From Actinoplanes sp. N902-109 (GTDB taxonomy: Bacteria > Actinomycetota > Actinomycetes > Mycobacteriales > Micromonosporaceae), in contig NC_021191.1 in assembly GCF_000389965.1 (NCBI RefSeq), positions 2,605,501 through 2,669,500 on the forward strand: a stretch of 64,000 nt of DNA. The letters run 5' to 3'. The notes beneath the pieces were generated by a model. The model saw only the letters and a program-made list of their open reading frames with translations. It ran no database searches and had not been told where the DNA came from. A program made the position numbers and the translations under genes. This document shows, in pieces, positions 8,261 through 16,274 of this stretch. Each line of letters begins with the position of its first letter. Position 1 is the stretch's first letter.

Positions 8261-8836
8261 ATGGGGCGTCCTCGCAAGTTCGATGAGCACGACGTGCTGG
8301 TCGCTGTGCGCCGGCAGTTCAACGAAACCGGCTACCACGGCACCTCGGTCGAAGACCTCTCCCGTGTGACAGGGCTCAGCAAGGGCAGCCTGTACGGCGC
8401 CTTCGGCGACAAGGACGCCCTGTTCCGACGGGTTTTCGAGGAGTACTGCGAGAACTCCGACCGGAGTGCCGCGGCGCGGGTTGAGGGCCCGGAGGACGAG
8501 GCACTCGACCGCCTGCGCGCCTGGCTCGCGGCGCCGGAGGGCTGCCCCGACCGCCGGGGCTGCCTGCTCGCCAAGACCACCGCCGAACTGGCGTGGGAGG
8601 ACGAGGCCATCGCGGCCCGGTCGCTGGCGGCCTACGAGAAGCTGCTGGAGAGCTGCCGCCTGCTCGTCGAACAGGCTCAGCGCGCCGGGCACATCGATCC
8701 GACGGCCGACCCGGTGGCGCTCGGCGGGCTTGTCCTTGCCACCCATCGTGGACTCGAGGCGCTGCTGAAAGCCGGCGTGGACACGAAGACGCTCAATCGC
8801 ATCGCTGACACGGCGATCGACAGCATCAGGGCTTAG
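8261..8836 (+). CDS. TetR/AcrR-family regulator
   Basis: A 191-residue regulator with an N-terminal TetR helix-turn-helix: GRPRKFDEHDVLVAVRRQF, then YHGTSVEDLSRVTGLSKGSLY and AFGDKDALFRRVFEEY. The C-terminal ligand-binding half has CPDRRGCLLAKTTAELAWED, seen in TetR_C proteins that control nearby SDR or reductase genes. It is divergent from the SDR at 7401-8180 and probably represses it through the palindrome in the gap. The 3' end overlaps a decayed transposase frame on the other strand. Confidence 0.87.
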   Translation: MGRPRKFDEHDVLVAVRRQFNETGYHGTSVEDLSRVTGLSKGSLYGAFGDKDALFRRVFEEYCENSDRSAAARVEGPEDEALDRLRAWLAAPEGCPDRRGCLLAKTTAELAWEDEAIAARSLAAYEKLLESCRLLVEQAQRAGHIDPTADPVALGGLVLATHRGLEALLKAGVDTKTLNRIADTAIDSIRA

Positions 8837-9281
8837 AACTCCTGTCGACAACCCAGCGCAGTTTGCCGAGCCCGGAACCGTGTTCGGTGCCGCGCCGGGC
8901 GATCACTGGTGTGATGCCCAGTTCACGGACCAGGGCGCGGTATCTGTCGTGGTCGTAGCCGCGGTCGGCGTAGACCTTCGGGGCCCGGGTGCGGGGCCGC
9001 AGTTCGGCAAGCAGGACTTTGTGCAGGCGTTGCCAGACACCGGCGTTGTTCCCGTCACGCAGCCGCCGCCAGCAGGTCATGCCGCACAACACCTTGCGGT
9101 CATCGACCGGCCGGCGACCAGGGCCCGAGCGGACCGGCTGCTTTGGCAGCAACGCGGATGCGGGCCCGTTCGCGGCGTTGGGCGGCCAGGACGTCGGGCC
9201 GGCGGGCGAGCTCGCGTTCGGCGACCAGCGCAGCCTGACGGCCACGACCCCGCCCGGCCGCCGGCCCGAACGGCGGGTCAT
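8826..9281 (-). pseudogene. IS5-type transposase remnant
   Basis: The frame keeps recognisable pieces of an IS5-family DDE transposase: GRRPVDDRKVLCG, TCWRRLRDGNNAGVWQRLHKVLLAELR, then directly YADRGYDHDRYRALVRELG, PVIARRGTEHGSGLGKLRWVVDR. Between the second and third pieces the whole middle region, including the first catalytic Asp and the DGSHV-like block, is missing. The usual end after WVVDR (FAWLHQFRRLR...) is also lost, the frame running into SSKP-stop at the end of the TetR gene. The first 50 residues do not resemble a transposase. It is therefore an internally deleted and 3'-truncated relic. I found no terminal inverted repeats or target duplication. Confidence 0.75.
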
Positions 9282-9338
9282 CCGACCCCGTGAACGTTCG
9301 TGGTCACGGCACTGCCTGGACGGGATCCACCCAGGGGG

Positions 9339-10334
9339 TCAGCTGCGCGAGCGGGGCAGGCAGCACTTCTTGTACTTGGCGCCCGAGCCGCACCAGCACG
9401 GCGCGTTGCGCTCCGGCGGCCAGGGGATCCGGCCCGCGGCGGTGGCGGCCTGGCGGGCGTAACCGCTCAGCGTCGTGGCGTCGGCCGGGTCGCCGTCGGC
9501 CCCGGCGAAACGGGTCAGCGCGGCCACCGAGGCGCGCGGAAGGCTCAGCTCGGCGGCCCCGGTGCCGGCCAGCCGGACCAGCTCGGTCTCCACCCGGGCG
9601 CGGTGCTCGTCCCAGGTCTTGCCGTAGGTCTCGGACAGCGCCGGCCACTGCCGCACCAGCTGGTCGAACTCGTCCTGCGGCCAGAACAGCAGCTCGGGCT
9701 CGGCGGCAGCACGGGCGCTGGCGTTGGCGAGCCGCGTCTCCAGGCGGTCGGCGAGGTTGTCGTGGCTGTCGTGCGGCAGATCGAGGGCGTGCCGGATCCG
9801 GTGCCGCTGCTGCAGCAGGAAGAACAGCACCCCGGCGTCGTCGGCGGTGGTCGGCTCGGCGGTCTGTCCCCGCTCGGCCAGCGCGGTCTGCACGGCCTCG
9901 GTCAGCCACCGCTCCGCGATCGGGATCCGCTTGCCGGCAGCCAATGCCGCGCTGAGGTACGCCGCCGCGTCCGGGTAGCGGGTCAGCAGTGGGCGAACGG
10001 CCTCCAGCTCCGCCATCGCCTCGTCGTCGCGCCCGGCCCGGAACAGGACCCGGGCGTGCAGCGCGCGTGCGGCTCCCACGCGCTCGTCGTCCGCCTCCCC
10101 GTACGCCGCCAGGGCCCGCTCCACATAGCGGGTCGCGGCATCGATCTTGGACCGGCTCTCCGCGATCTCCGCGGCCAGCACCAGGGCATAGCCGGCATCC
10201 CCCGGATCGGCCAGCCGCCCCGACTCCACGGCGTCGGCCAGCTCGGCGGCGACCCCCAGAGGATCGGCCGCCCCCAGGGCGGACTGCCGGATCTCGCTGA
10301 GGTCTGCACTGCTCAAATCGGCTCGCATGGACAC
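9339..10334 (-). CDS. SEC-C metal-binding domain protein with helical repeats
   Basis: A 331-residue protein ending in a SEC-C zinc-binding motif, RNAPCWCGSGAKYKKCC, as at the C-terminus of SecA. The preceding 300 residues are alpha-helical and Ala/Glu/Arg-rich, with TPR-like units (DAGYALVLAAEIAESRSKID, YVERALAAYGEADDE, ALHARVLFRAGRDDEAMAELE). Such proteins are widespread in actinobacteria; a role in protein or nucleic-acid binding is inferred, not known. The start may be GTG 10334 or ATG 10328; there is no strong ribosome binding site to decide. The gene stands alone between the transposase relic and a small membrane-protein gene. Confidence 0.75.
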   Translation of the reverse strand: MSMRADLSSADLSEIRQSALGAADPLGVAAELADAVESGRLADPGDAGYALVLAAEIAESRSKIDAATRYVERALAAYGEADDERVGAARALHARVLFRAGRDDEAMAELEAVRPLLTRYPDAAAYLSAALAAGKRIPIAERWLTEAVQTALAERGQTAEPTTADDAGVLFFLLQQRHRIRHALDLPHDSHDNLADRLETRLANASARAAAEPELLFWPQDEFDQLVRQWPALSETYGKTWDEHRARVETELVRLAGTGAAELSLPRASVAALTRFAGADGDPADATTLSGYARQAATAAGRIPWPPERNAPCWCGSGAKYKKCCLPRSRS

Positions 10335-10382
10335 GTCGTCAAACTACTGCGCCGCCCCCGGTCCCCGCTGTTGATCTGCGTC

Positions 10383-10541
10383 TCATTTGTGGGCCGGCAC
10401 CGGCGCCGGGATCAGCCGGTGACGCACCAGCGGGGCGGCCCAGACGGCCACCAGCGCGGCGAGCAGCAGGCCGGTCGCCGGCGACCAATCGGCGTACGCG
10501 ATGAGGGCCATGACGTAAGCGGCGAGGATGAGAGAACGCAT
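10383..10541 (-). CDS. Small membrane protein (52 residues)
   Basis: A short frame, MRSLILAAYVMALIAYADWS followed by a second hydrophobic stretch and a basic C-terminus (VRHRLIPAPVPAHK). It would form two transmembrane helices. It starts at ATG 10541, with a GGGAG sequence a few bases upstream, and lies 56 bp downstream of the histidine-kinase gene on the same strand, so it may be co-transcribed with it. No homologous family is recognised; it could also be a chance frame, but the hydrophobic pattern and the lack of any other gene in the interval favour a real gene. Confidence 0.45.
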   Translation of the reverse strand: MRSLILAAYVMALIAYADWSPATGLLLAALVAVWAAPLVRHRLIPAPVPAHK

Positions 10542-10597
10542 GGGTCTCCCGTTCCCCCCGCGGTGGCCCCCGGGGGCCAGGGGGCGGGCCGCCGGGG

Positions 10598-11266
10598 TCA
10601 GCATCGGGGGCGGGGCAGGCAGACGCGCACCCCCAGGCCACGCGGGCGCAGGGCGCGGGCCTCGATGGTGCCGTTCTGGCCGGCCACCATGTGCCGGACC
10701 ACCCACAGGCCGAGGCCGTTGCGGTCGGGTGGGGGAGTGCGGCGGCGCAGGGCGCGCAGCAGGTCGGGGGTGGGCGCGCCCTCGTCGGCGATGGTGAGGC
10801 GCAGGCGCCGGCGGTGCACGGTGGCGGTCAGGCGGATCTGGCCGGGGGAGTGCTCGTCGGCGTTGCGCAGCAGGTTGAGCAGGATCTGGCGGACCGGGCG
10901 GGCGGCCACCGGCCAGCTGACGGCCTCGGGCGTGACCGCGATCCGCAGGCGCTGCGCCGGTACGGTCGCCGCCACCACCGGGATGACGTGCTGCAGGGGC
11001 ACCGGGCATTCGGCGGAGCTGGTCAGGCCGTTCGCGGTGGCCGCCGCCTGGCTGAGCACGGCCTCGACGTGGGAGGCGTGGTCGGCGGCCAGACGGGCCA
11101 GCTCGTCGCGCCGTTCCGCGCTGGGCTGCTCCTCCAGCGCGCGGACCAGCGCGGTCAGCGTCGAGACCGGGGGTCGCAATTCGTGGCACATGCTCCGCAG
11201 CAGGACGAGGGCCGGGTCCGGGCGGCGCCGCACACTCAGACGCATGACGGTGCTCCAGGTGGGCAT
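10598..11266 (-). CDS. Short histidine kinase lacking a sensor domain
   Basis: A 222-residue soluble kinase. The H-box MCHELRPPVSTLTALVRALE (His about 28) is at the very N-terminus, followed by an HATPase domain with N-box LLNLLRNADEHSPGQ, G1 LTIADEGAPTP and G2 NGLGLWVVRHMVAG. There is no membrane segment, HAMP or PAS domain ahead of the H-box, so any signal must come from a partner protein. ATG 11266 and ATG 11245 are both possible; the former leaves only 9 bp to the divergent response-regulator start. The pair is presumably a cognate two-component system, although kinases of NarL-type regulators are usually of the HisKA_3 class while this H-box looks like the HisKA class. Confidence 0.75.
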   Translation of the reverse strand: MPTWSTVMRLSVRRRPDPALVLLRSMCHELRPPVSTLTALVRALEEQPSAERRDELARLAADHASHVEAVLSQAAATANGLTSSAECPVPLQHVIPVVAATVPAQRLRIAVTPEAVSWPVAARPVRQILLNLLRNADEHSPGQIRLTATVHRRRLRLTIADEGAPTPDLLRALRRRTPPPDRNGLGLWVVRHMVAGQNGTIEARALRPRGLGVRVCLPRPRC

Positions 11267-11275
11267 GCGGGCGTC

Positions 11276-11914
11276 ATGCAGAGAGACATCCGGATCGGCA
11301 TCGTCGACGACCATGCCCTGTTCGTCCGCGGCCTCGAATTGTTGCTCCCCGACATGAGCGGCGGGCGGGTCACCGTCGTGGCGACCACCGGGGATGCTGG
11401 TACGGCCGCCGGCCTGGTCGCGCGCACCGTACCGGATCTCGTCCTGGTCGATCTGCACATGCCGCCGCCCGGCGGGATCAGGGCCATCGCGGGGATCCGC
11501 CGGGCCGCCCCGCGCACCCGGATCGTGGCGATGTCCGGCGACGACGACCCGGCACCGGCGCTGGATGCGCTGCGGGCCGGCGCCGAGGCGTTCCTGCCCA
11601 AGAGCAGCGACCCGGCCGATCTGCTGCAGCCCTTGCTGGCGGTGCTGGACGGGTGGGCGGTGCTGCCCCCGGTCCTGCTCGGTGATCTGCTGGCCCCGGC
11701 CCGGGCGGCCAAGCCGGTGCCGGTGCAGCTGGCCGACCAGGAGCGCACGCTGTTGCAGCTGATCTCGGGCGGTGCGACGACCACGGAGATCGCGGTGACG
11801 CTGCACGTCTCGGAACGCACCGTCAAACGGCTGACCGCGACGCTGCTGCGCAAACTGCGGGTGACCACCCGGACTGAGGCGGCCGCGCTGGCGGGCAGCG
11901 CCGGGATACTCTGA
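11276..11914 (+). CDS. NarL/LuxR-type response regulator
   Basis: A 212-residue regulator. The receiver domain has the acidic pair IVDDHALF (residues 11-12), the phospho-acceptor Asp in LVLVDLHMPPPGG (about residue 59) and the conserved Lys in FLPKSSD. The C-terminal helix-turn-helix reads LADQERTLLQLISGG, TTTEIAVTLHVSERTVKRLTATLLRKL, a LuxR-type DNA-binding domain. It starts at ATG 11276, 9 bp from the divergent kinase gene, so the two promoters must lie inside each other's coding regions. The target genes are unknown; the convergent Nramp gene 36 bp downstream is not an obvious one. Confidence 0.85.
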   Translation: MQRDIRIGIVDDHALFVRGLELLLPDMSGGRVTVVATTGDAGTAAGLVARTVPDLVLVDLHMPPPGGIRAIAGIRRAAPRTRIVAMSGDDDPAPALDALRAGAEAFLPKSSDPADLLQPLLAVLDGWAVLPPVLLGDLLAPARAAKPVPVQLADQERTLLQLISGGATTTEIAVTLHVSERTVKRLTATLLRKLRVTTRTEAAALAGSAGIL

Positions 11915-11950
11915 GCGGTTGGCATGGCGGCGGCTTTCCCGCCTTCAAAC

Positions 11951-13198
11951 TTACGAAACAGTAACCGTACGGATGATCAGAAATACATTCAGAGCGATGA
12001 CGAGGACGGCTACCGTGCTCGCCGTCGCCGTGGTGATCCCCCGGTTGGCGTGCGCGCCGAGCACATCCTTGCGCCGGGTCAGCCACACCAGGGGGATCAG
12101 CGCGAACGGCACCCCGAACGACAGCACCACCTGCGACCACACCAGGGCGGTCGTCGGGTCGGCGCCCAGCAGCAGGATCACCATCGCCGGGGCCATGGTC
12201 AGCAGCCGGCGCAGGAACAGCGGGATGGTGCGCCCGATGAACCCCCGCATCACCACCTGACCGGCGTACGTGCCGACGCTGGACGAGGCGAACCCGGCGG
12301 CCAGCAGCGCCAGCGCGAACGCCAGCGCGGCCTGCTGGTCGAGGGCCACGCCCAGCCCGGCGTGGATGCCTTCGAGGGTGTCGGTGCCGGGGATGCCGGA
12401 GCCGAAGAACAGCCGGGCGGCGATCAGCAGCATGGCCAGGTTGACCAGCCCGGCCAGGCCGAGGGCCACCAGCGTGTCGGTGCGCTGGGCTCGCAACGCC
12501 TGGCGCATGCCCAGCTCGGAGCGCCGCGTGGTGGTCAGCGCCGAGTGCAGGTAGATCACGTGCGGCATCACGGTGGCGCCGAGGATGCCGGTGGCGAGCA
12601 GCAGGCTGTCCGTACCGGAGAAGGAAGGGACGAGGCCCGCCGCGAGGGCCGGCCCGTCGGTGCCCGAGCGCAGCACGGTGTAGAGGAAACCGAGCAGGAT
12701 GATGCCGAGCAGCCCGGCGATGACCCGCTCGAACCGGCGTACCCCCCGGTTCTGCAGGCCCAGCAACGCGACGGCGACCAGGCAGGTGATCAGCCCACCG
12801 ACCGGCAGCGGCACCCCGAACAGCAGGGCCAGCGCCAGCGCGCCGCCGATGATCTCGGCCAGGTCGGTTGCCATGGCGACGAGCTCGGCCTGCACCCACA
12901 GCCCCCGGGTGACCGGCCGGGGCAGGTGGTCGCGGCACAGCTCGGCCAGGTTGCGCCCGGTGACCAGGCCCAGCTTGGCCGACAACGACTGGATCAGCAT
13001 GGCCATCAGGTTGGCCGCGACGATCACCCAGACGAGCTGGTAACCGAAGGCGGCCCCGCCGGTGAAGTTGGTCGCGAAGTTACCCGGGTCCGCGTACGCG
13101 ATGGCCGCCACGAATGCCGGGCCGAACCACGGTGCCAGCCGTGCGGCGTGGCGGCGCAGCGGCTGGACGAGTTCAGCGGCGTTGTCAAGAACGACCAT
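11951..13198 (-). CDS. mntH: Nramp-family Mn(II)/Fe(II) transporter
   Basis: A 415-residue proton-coupled divalent-metal importer with about 11 transmembrane helices. The metal-binding motif of helix 1 is present (AIAYADPGNFATN), as is that of helix 6 (GATVMPHVIYLHSAL). A consensus transport-like segment (DLAEIIGGALALALLFGVP) also fits the family. ATG 13198 is chosen because the in-frame extension to 13324 lacks family features and would overlap the divergent catalase start. The gene is divergent from a manganese catalase, so it probably supplies Mn to that enzyme; shared control by an oxidative-stress or Mn regulator is inference and no clear operator was recognised in the 118-bp spacer. Confidence 0.88.
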   Translation of the reverse strand: MVVLDNAAELVQPLRRHAARLAPWFGPAFVAAIAYADPGNFATNFTGGAAFGYQLVWVIVAANLMAMLIQSLSAKLGLVTGRNLAELCRDHLPRPVTRGLWVQAELVAMATDLAEIIGGALALALLFGVPLPVGGLITCLVAVALLGLQNRGVRRFERVIAGLLGIILLGFLYTVLRSGTDGPALAAGLVPSFSGTDSLLLATGILGATVMPHVIYLHSALTTTRRSELGMRQALRAQRTDTLVALGLAGLVNLAMLLIAARLFFGSGIPGTDTLEGIHAGLGVALDQQAALAFALALLAAGFASSSVGTYAGQVVMRGFIGRTIPLFLRRLLTMAPAMVILLLGADPTTALVWSQVVLSFGVPFALIPLVWLTRRKDVLGAHANRGITTATASTVAVLVIALNVFLIIRTVTVS

Positions 13199-13316
13199 GC
13201 GCTCGCAGTGCCCCGCCGGGCCGTCCCGCCGGGGCCACAGGCTGACCTGCCGGGGCCAGCGGGACGGGTAGTCCAGCAATCGTGTTCGACCCCCGACCAG
13301 CGAAGGCGAGAATCTG

Positions 13317-14240
13317 ATGTTCAAGCACGTTGATTACCTGCAGTTCCAGGCGAAGCCGGAGAAGCCCGACGCACTGCTCGCCCGCAAGATGCAGGAGCTG
13401 GTCGGCGGTCAGTTCGGCGAGATGACCGTGATGATGCAGTACCTGTGGCAGGGCTGGTCCTGCCGGGTCCCGGGCAAGTACAAGGACATGATCATGGACA
13501 TCGCGACCGAGGAGATCGGTCACGTCGAGATGCTCACCACGATGCTGGCCCGGCTGCTCGAGGGCGCCCCCGGCGAGGCCACCGAGAAGGCTGCCGCGGC
13601 GAACCCGTTGCTCGCCGCCGTGCTCGGTGGCATGAGCCCGCAGCACGCGATCGTCAGCGGTGGCAGCGCGCTGCCCCGGGACAGCGAGGGCACGCCGTGG
13701 AACACCGGCTACATCGTGGCCAGCGGCAACCTGCTCGCCGACTTCCGCTCCAATGTGGCCGCCGAGGCGCAGAGCCGGTTGATGACCAGCCGCGTCTACA
13801 ACATGACCGACGACCGTGGGGTCAAGGACATGCTGCAGTTCAACCTCGCCCGGGACACCTACCACCAGCAGCAGTGGCTGCTGGGCATCGAGCAGCTGAT
13901 CGCGGACGGCCTGGCCGACCACGGCATCGAGAACTCCAACGCCGAGGACGAGAAGGAAGAGCCGGGCCGTACGTTCTACAGCTTCGACCCGGCCAGCACC
14001 GCCGGCGAGGGCCGCTGGGCGCAGGGACCGACCCTGGTCGACCCGGAGAAGGAGTACATCTATGTCCCGGACGCCCAGCCGCTGACCGACGACAAGCCGC
14101 TGGGCCCGGCGCCGGACCCCAAGCTGTACGTCACGTACGACGGCTCGATGGGCAAGGGCAAGCCGGGCACCGGCGCGGGCGCCCACGTGCAGGGCGCGGC
14201 GAACGTGGTCAACAAGATCAAGGGTGCGCTCAAGGACTGA
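13317..14240 (+). CDS. Manganese (non-haem) catalase
   Basis: A 307-residue dimanganese catalase, the usual family length, which disproportionates hydrogen peroxide. Di-metal ligands are visible in two ferritin-like helix pairs: Glu35 in GGQFGEMTVMMQYLWQG, the EEIGHVE motif at 65-71, the Glu of AAEAQSRLMTSRVYNMTDD and the His of RDTYHQQQWLLGIE. The tail (SFDPASTAGEGRWAQGP, PLGPAPDPKLYVTYDGS) is typical of the actinobacterial form. A GAAGGCGAG sequence precedes the ATG. It pairs with the divergent Nramp transporter and ends in a hairpin terminator. Confidence 0.93.
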   Translation: MFKHVDYLQFQAKPEKPDALLARKMQELVGGQFGEMTVMMQYLWQGWSCRVPGKYKDMIMDIATEEIGHVEMLTTMLARLLEGAPGEATEKAAAANPLLAAVLGGMSPQHAIVSGGSALPRDSEGTPWNTGYIVASGNLLADFRSNVAAEAQSRLMTSRVYNMTDDRGVKDMLQFNLARDTYHQQQWLLGIEQLIADGLADHGIENSNAEDEKEEPGRTFYSFDPASTAGEGRWAQGPTLVDPEKEYIYVPDAQPLTDDKPLGPAPDPKLYVTYDGSMGKGKPGTGAGAHVQGAANVVNKIKGALKD

Positions 14241-14293
14241 GCTGATGCGACCCAGCGGAACGGGCTGTGCTCGTACCGAACTGAGGTCCGGCA

Positions 14294-14330
14294 CGAGGCG
14301 CCCGTCCCGGCTGTCGGGGTGGGCGCCTCG
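14294..14330. terminator. Bidirectional hairpin between catalase and Ku
   Basis: Perfect 10-bp arms CGAGGCGCCC (14294-14303) and GGGCGCCTCG (14321-14330), with further CCCG/CGGG pairing inside. The + side is followed by a pyrimidine-rich CTTGTCTCTTGT. It lies in the 102-bp gap between two converging genes. Confidence 0.7.
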
Positions 14331-14342
14331 CCTTGTCTCTTG

Positions 14343-15230
14343 TCAGGAAGCCTTTTTCCTCGCCGCTGCCTTCTTGGCGGCGGTCTTCTTGGCGGCGGTC
14401 TGCTTCGGAGCGGCCTTCTTGGGGGCCGTCTTCTTCGCTGCCTTCTTGGTCTTCTGCGCGGCTTCGACGCTGCGGCGCAGCACCTCGAACAGGTCGGTCA
14501 CGTTGGTGGGCTCGGGCGCGGCCTCCGCCTCGGTGATCTCCTTGCCCTTCTTCTTGGCGTCGATCAGCTTGGTGACCCGGTCGGTGTAGGTGTCGCGGTA
14601 GTCCTTCGGCTTCCACGGCCCGGACATCGAATCGATGAGCTGCGCGGCCATGCTCAGCTCGGCGGGCTTGGCCTTGCTCCTGCCGGGCTGCCGGTCGAGC
14701 TCCTTCCTGGCGTCGCGCACCTCGTCGGCGAAGTACATGGTGTGCAGCACGAGGATGTCGCCGTCGGGCCGGATCGCGGTCAGATATTCCTTGCCCCGCA
14801 TCACCAGCGTGCCGATCGCCGCCTTGTTGGCATCGGCCATCGCGTCGCGCAGCAGGGCGTACGTCTTGACGGTCTCGTCGCTGCCCGGCTCCAGGAAGTA
14901 GGTCTTCTGGAAGAACACCGGGTCGATCTCGTCCAGCTCGGCGAACTGGTGGATCTCCAGGCTCCGCGAGCGCCCCGGCGCCACCGAGTCGAGCTCCTCC
15001 TGGTCCAGCAGCACGTACTTGCCGCCACCCACGTCGGTGCCCTTGACGATGTCGTCGTACTCCACCTCCTTGCCGGTGCGCTCGTTGACCCGCTTGTACC
15101 GGATGCGGTCCCCGGTGCCCTTCTCGAACTGGTGGAAGGACACCTCATGGTCATGGGTGGCCGAATACATCCCCACGGGCACGGCTACGAGCCCGAACGT
15201 GAGGGAGCCGGTCCAGATGGGTCGCGCCAT
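14343..15230 (-). CDS. ku: Ku protein (bacterial NHEJ)
   Basis: A 295-residue bacterial Ku, the homodimeric ring that binds DNA double-strand ends and recruits LigD. Family landmarks: MARPIWTGSLTFGLVAVPVG at the start, HQFEKGTGDRIRYKRVNERTG, DQEELDSVAP, EIHQFAELDEIDPVFFQKTY and YALLRDAMADANKAAIGTLV. After the core, the last 40 residues form a Lys/Ala/Pro-rich tail (KKTAKKAAARKKAS at the end), the extended basic C-terminus known from some actinobacterial Ku proteins to aid DNA binding. No ligD is in the window. It converges on the Mn-catalase gene. Confidence 0.92.
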   Translation of the reverse strand: MARPIWTGSLTFGLVAVPVGMYSATHDHEVSFHQFEKGTGDRIRYKRVNERTGKEVEYDDIVKGTDVGGGKYVLLDQEELDSVAPGRSRSLEIHQFAELDEIDPVFFQKTYFLEPGSDETVKTYALLRDAMADANKAAIGTLVMRGKEYLTAIRPDGDILVLHTMYFADEVRDARKELDRQPGRSKAKPAELSMAAQLIDSMSGPWKPKDYRDTYTDRVTKLIDAKKKGKEITEAEAAPEPTNVTDLFEVLRRSVEAAQKTKKAAKKTAPKKAAPKQTAAKKTAAKKAAARKKAS

Positions 15231-15265
15231 CTCCCCAGGTTAGACGCCCGGCAGCGGGGCCGGCT

Positions 15266-16270
15266 TCAGAACGCGCGGCGGTACAGCGAGCAGCCGCGGC
15301 AGACCTCGGGCGGCTCGGTGCCGGTCAGGCGGCGGCGGAAGTCCTGGTAGGCCGGTCCGGACCAGATCTCGGGGAAGCTGCGCTCGGTGAGGTCGCCCAG
15401 CGCCACCCGGTCGTCGCCCATCACCATGCAGCACGGTTGCACCACGCCCGCGCTGGTGATGTAGGCCGCGTCCCAGGGCCAGGAGCAGCCGCGAGGTTCG
15501 TCCGCGGCGGGTGCGCCGGTCACCGGGAGTCGCAGCCGGAGGCCCGCGGCGGCGGCCTCCTGCCGGGCCTGAGCGAAGGCGTCGCCGGCCCGGGCCTCGT
15601 CGGCACCGGTCCACAGCGCCTGGTCGGCGGCGAAGGCGCGGATGCCGGCGTAGGAGCCGGCCGGGTCGGTGTCGGAGAAGCTGTGCGACAGGTTCTGCAC
15701 GTGCAGCTCGTCGACGCCGATCGAGCTCAGCAGCCGCACCAGGGCGGGCAGCTGGCCGACGTTCTGCCGCATCGCGACGAACACCACGCGGATCCACGGG
15801 GTGCTGCTGCCGGCCGCGCGTTTCGCGGTGACCAGGCCGGCCAGGTTGGCGACCACGGTGTCGAAGGTGGCACCGTCGCGGATGCCCTCGAAGGTGGCCG
15901 CGTCCGCACCGTCCAGCGAGACGTGCAGCCAGTCCACCCGGCTGGCCACCAGCTCGCGGGCCCGGCGCTCGGTCAGCAGGGTGGCATTGGAGTTGAAGCC
16001 GACGGTGATCCCGTCAGCCACCGCGACCCGGATCATCTCGGGCAGGTACGGCGACAGCAGCGGCTCGCCCAGCCCCTGCAGCGTCAGCCGGTTCAGCCCG
16101 GGCACCTCGCCGACCAGCCGGGTGAACAGGTCCAGCGGCATCGCACCGGCCAGCTTGTTGACCGGTGGTCGATAGCGCACCAGGCACATCGTGCAGCGCA
16201 GGTTGCAGGCCGAGGTGATCTCCAGTTGCAGATGCCGGGGGAGCGGTGGCGTGATATCGACCTGCATCAC
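15266..16270 (-). CDS. Radical SAM protein with SPASM-like C-terminus
   Basis: A 334-residue radical S-adenosylmethionine enzyme. The [4Fe-4S] motif CNLRCTMC (Cys 22, 26, 29) is followed by GLGEPLLSPYLPEM, FNSNATLLTE and LHVSLDGADAATFEGIRDG, all typical of the TIM-barrel core. The C-terminal region has Cys in CSWPWDAAYITSAGVVQPCC, GDLTERSFPEIW and CRGCSLYRR, a SPASM/twitch-type auxiliary-cluster pattern. Such enzymes modify peptides or other substrates; no precursor-peptide gene is seen nearby. Its start lies 4 bp after the stop of the TetR gene, so the two form one operon, divergent from a P450. Confidence 0.85.
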   Translation of the reverse strand: MMQVDITPPLPRHLQLEITSACNLRCTMCLVRYRPPVNKLAGAMPLDLFTRLVGEVPGLNRLTLQGLGEPLLSPYLPEMIRVAVADGITVGFNSNATLLTERRARELVASRVDWLHVSLDGADAATFEGIRDGATFDTVVANLAGLVTAKRAAGSSTPWIRVVFVAMRQNVGQLPALVRLLSSIGVDELHVQNLSHSFSDTDPAGSYAGIRAFAADQALWTGADEARAGDAFAQARQEAAAAGLRLRLPVTGAPAADEPRGCSWPWDAAYITSAGVVQPCCMVMGDDRVALGDLTERSFPEIWSGPAYQDFRRRLTGTEPPEVCRGCSLYRRAF

Positions 16271-16274
16271 TGCA

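Noticed and set aside
13199..13324. N-terminal extension of the Nramp transporter to 13324
   Set aside because: The extra 42 residues are not like the family and would overlap the catalase start; ATG 13198 gives the normal beginning.
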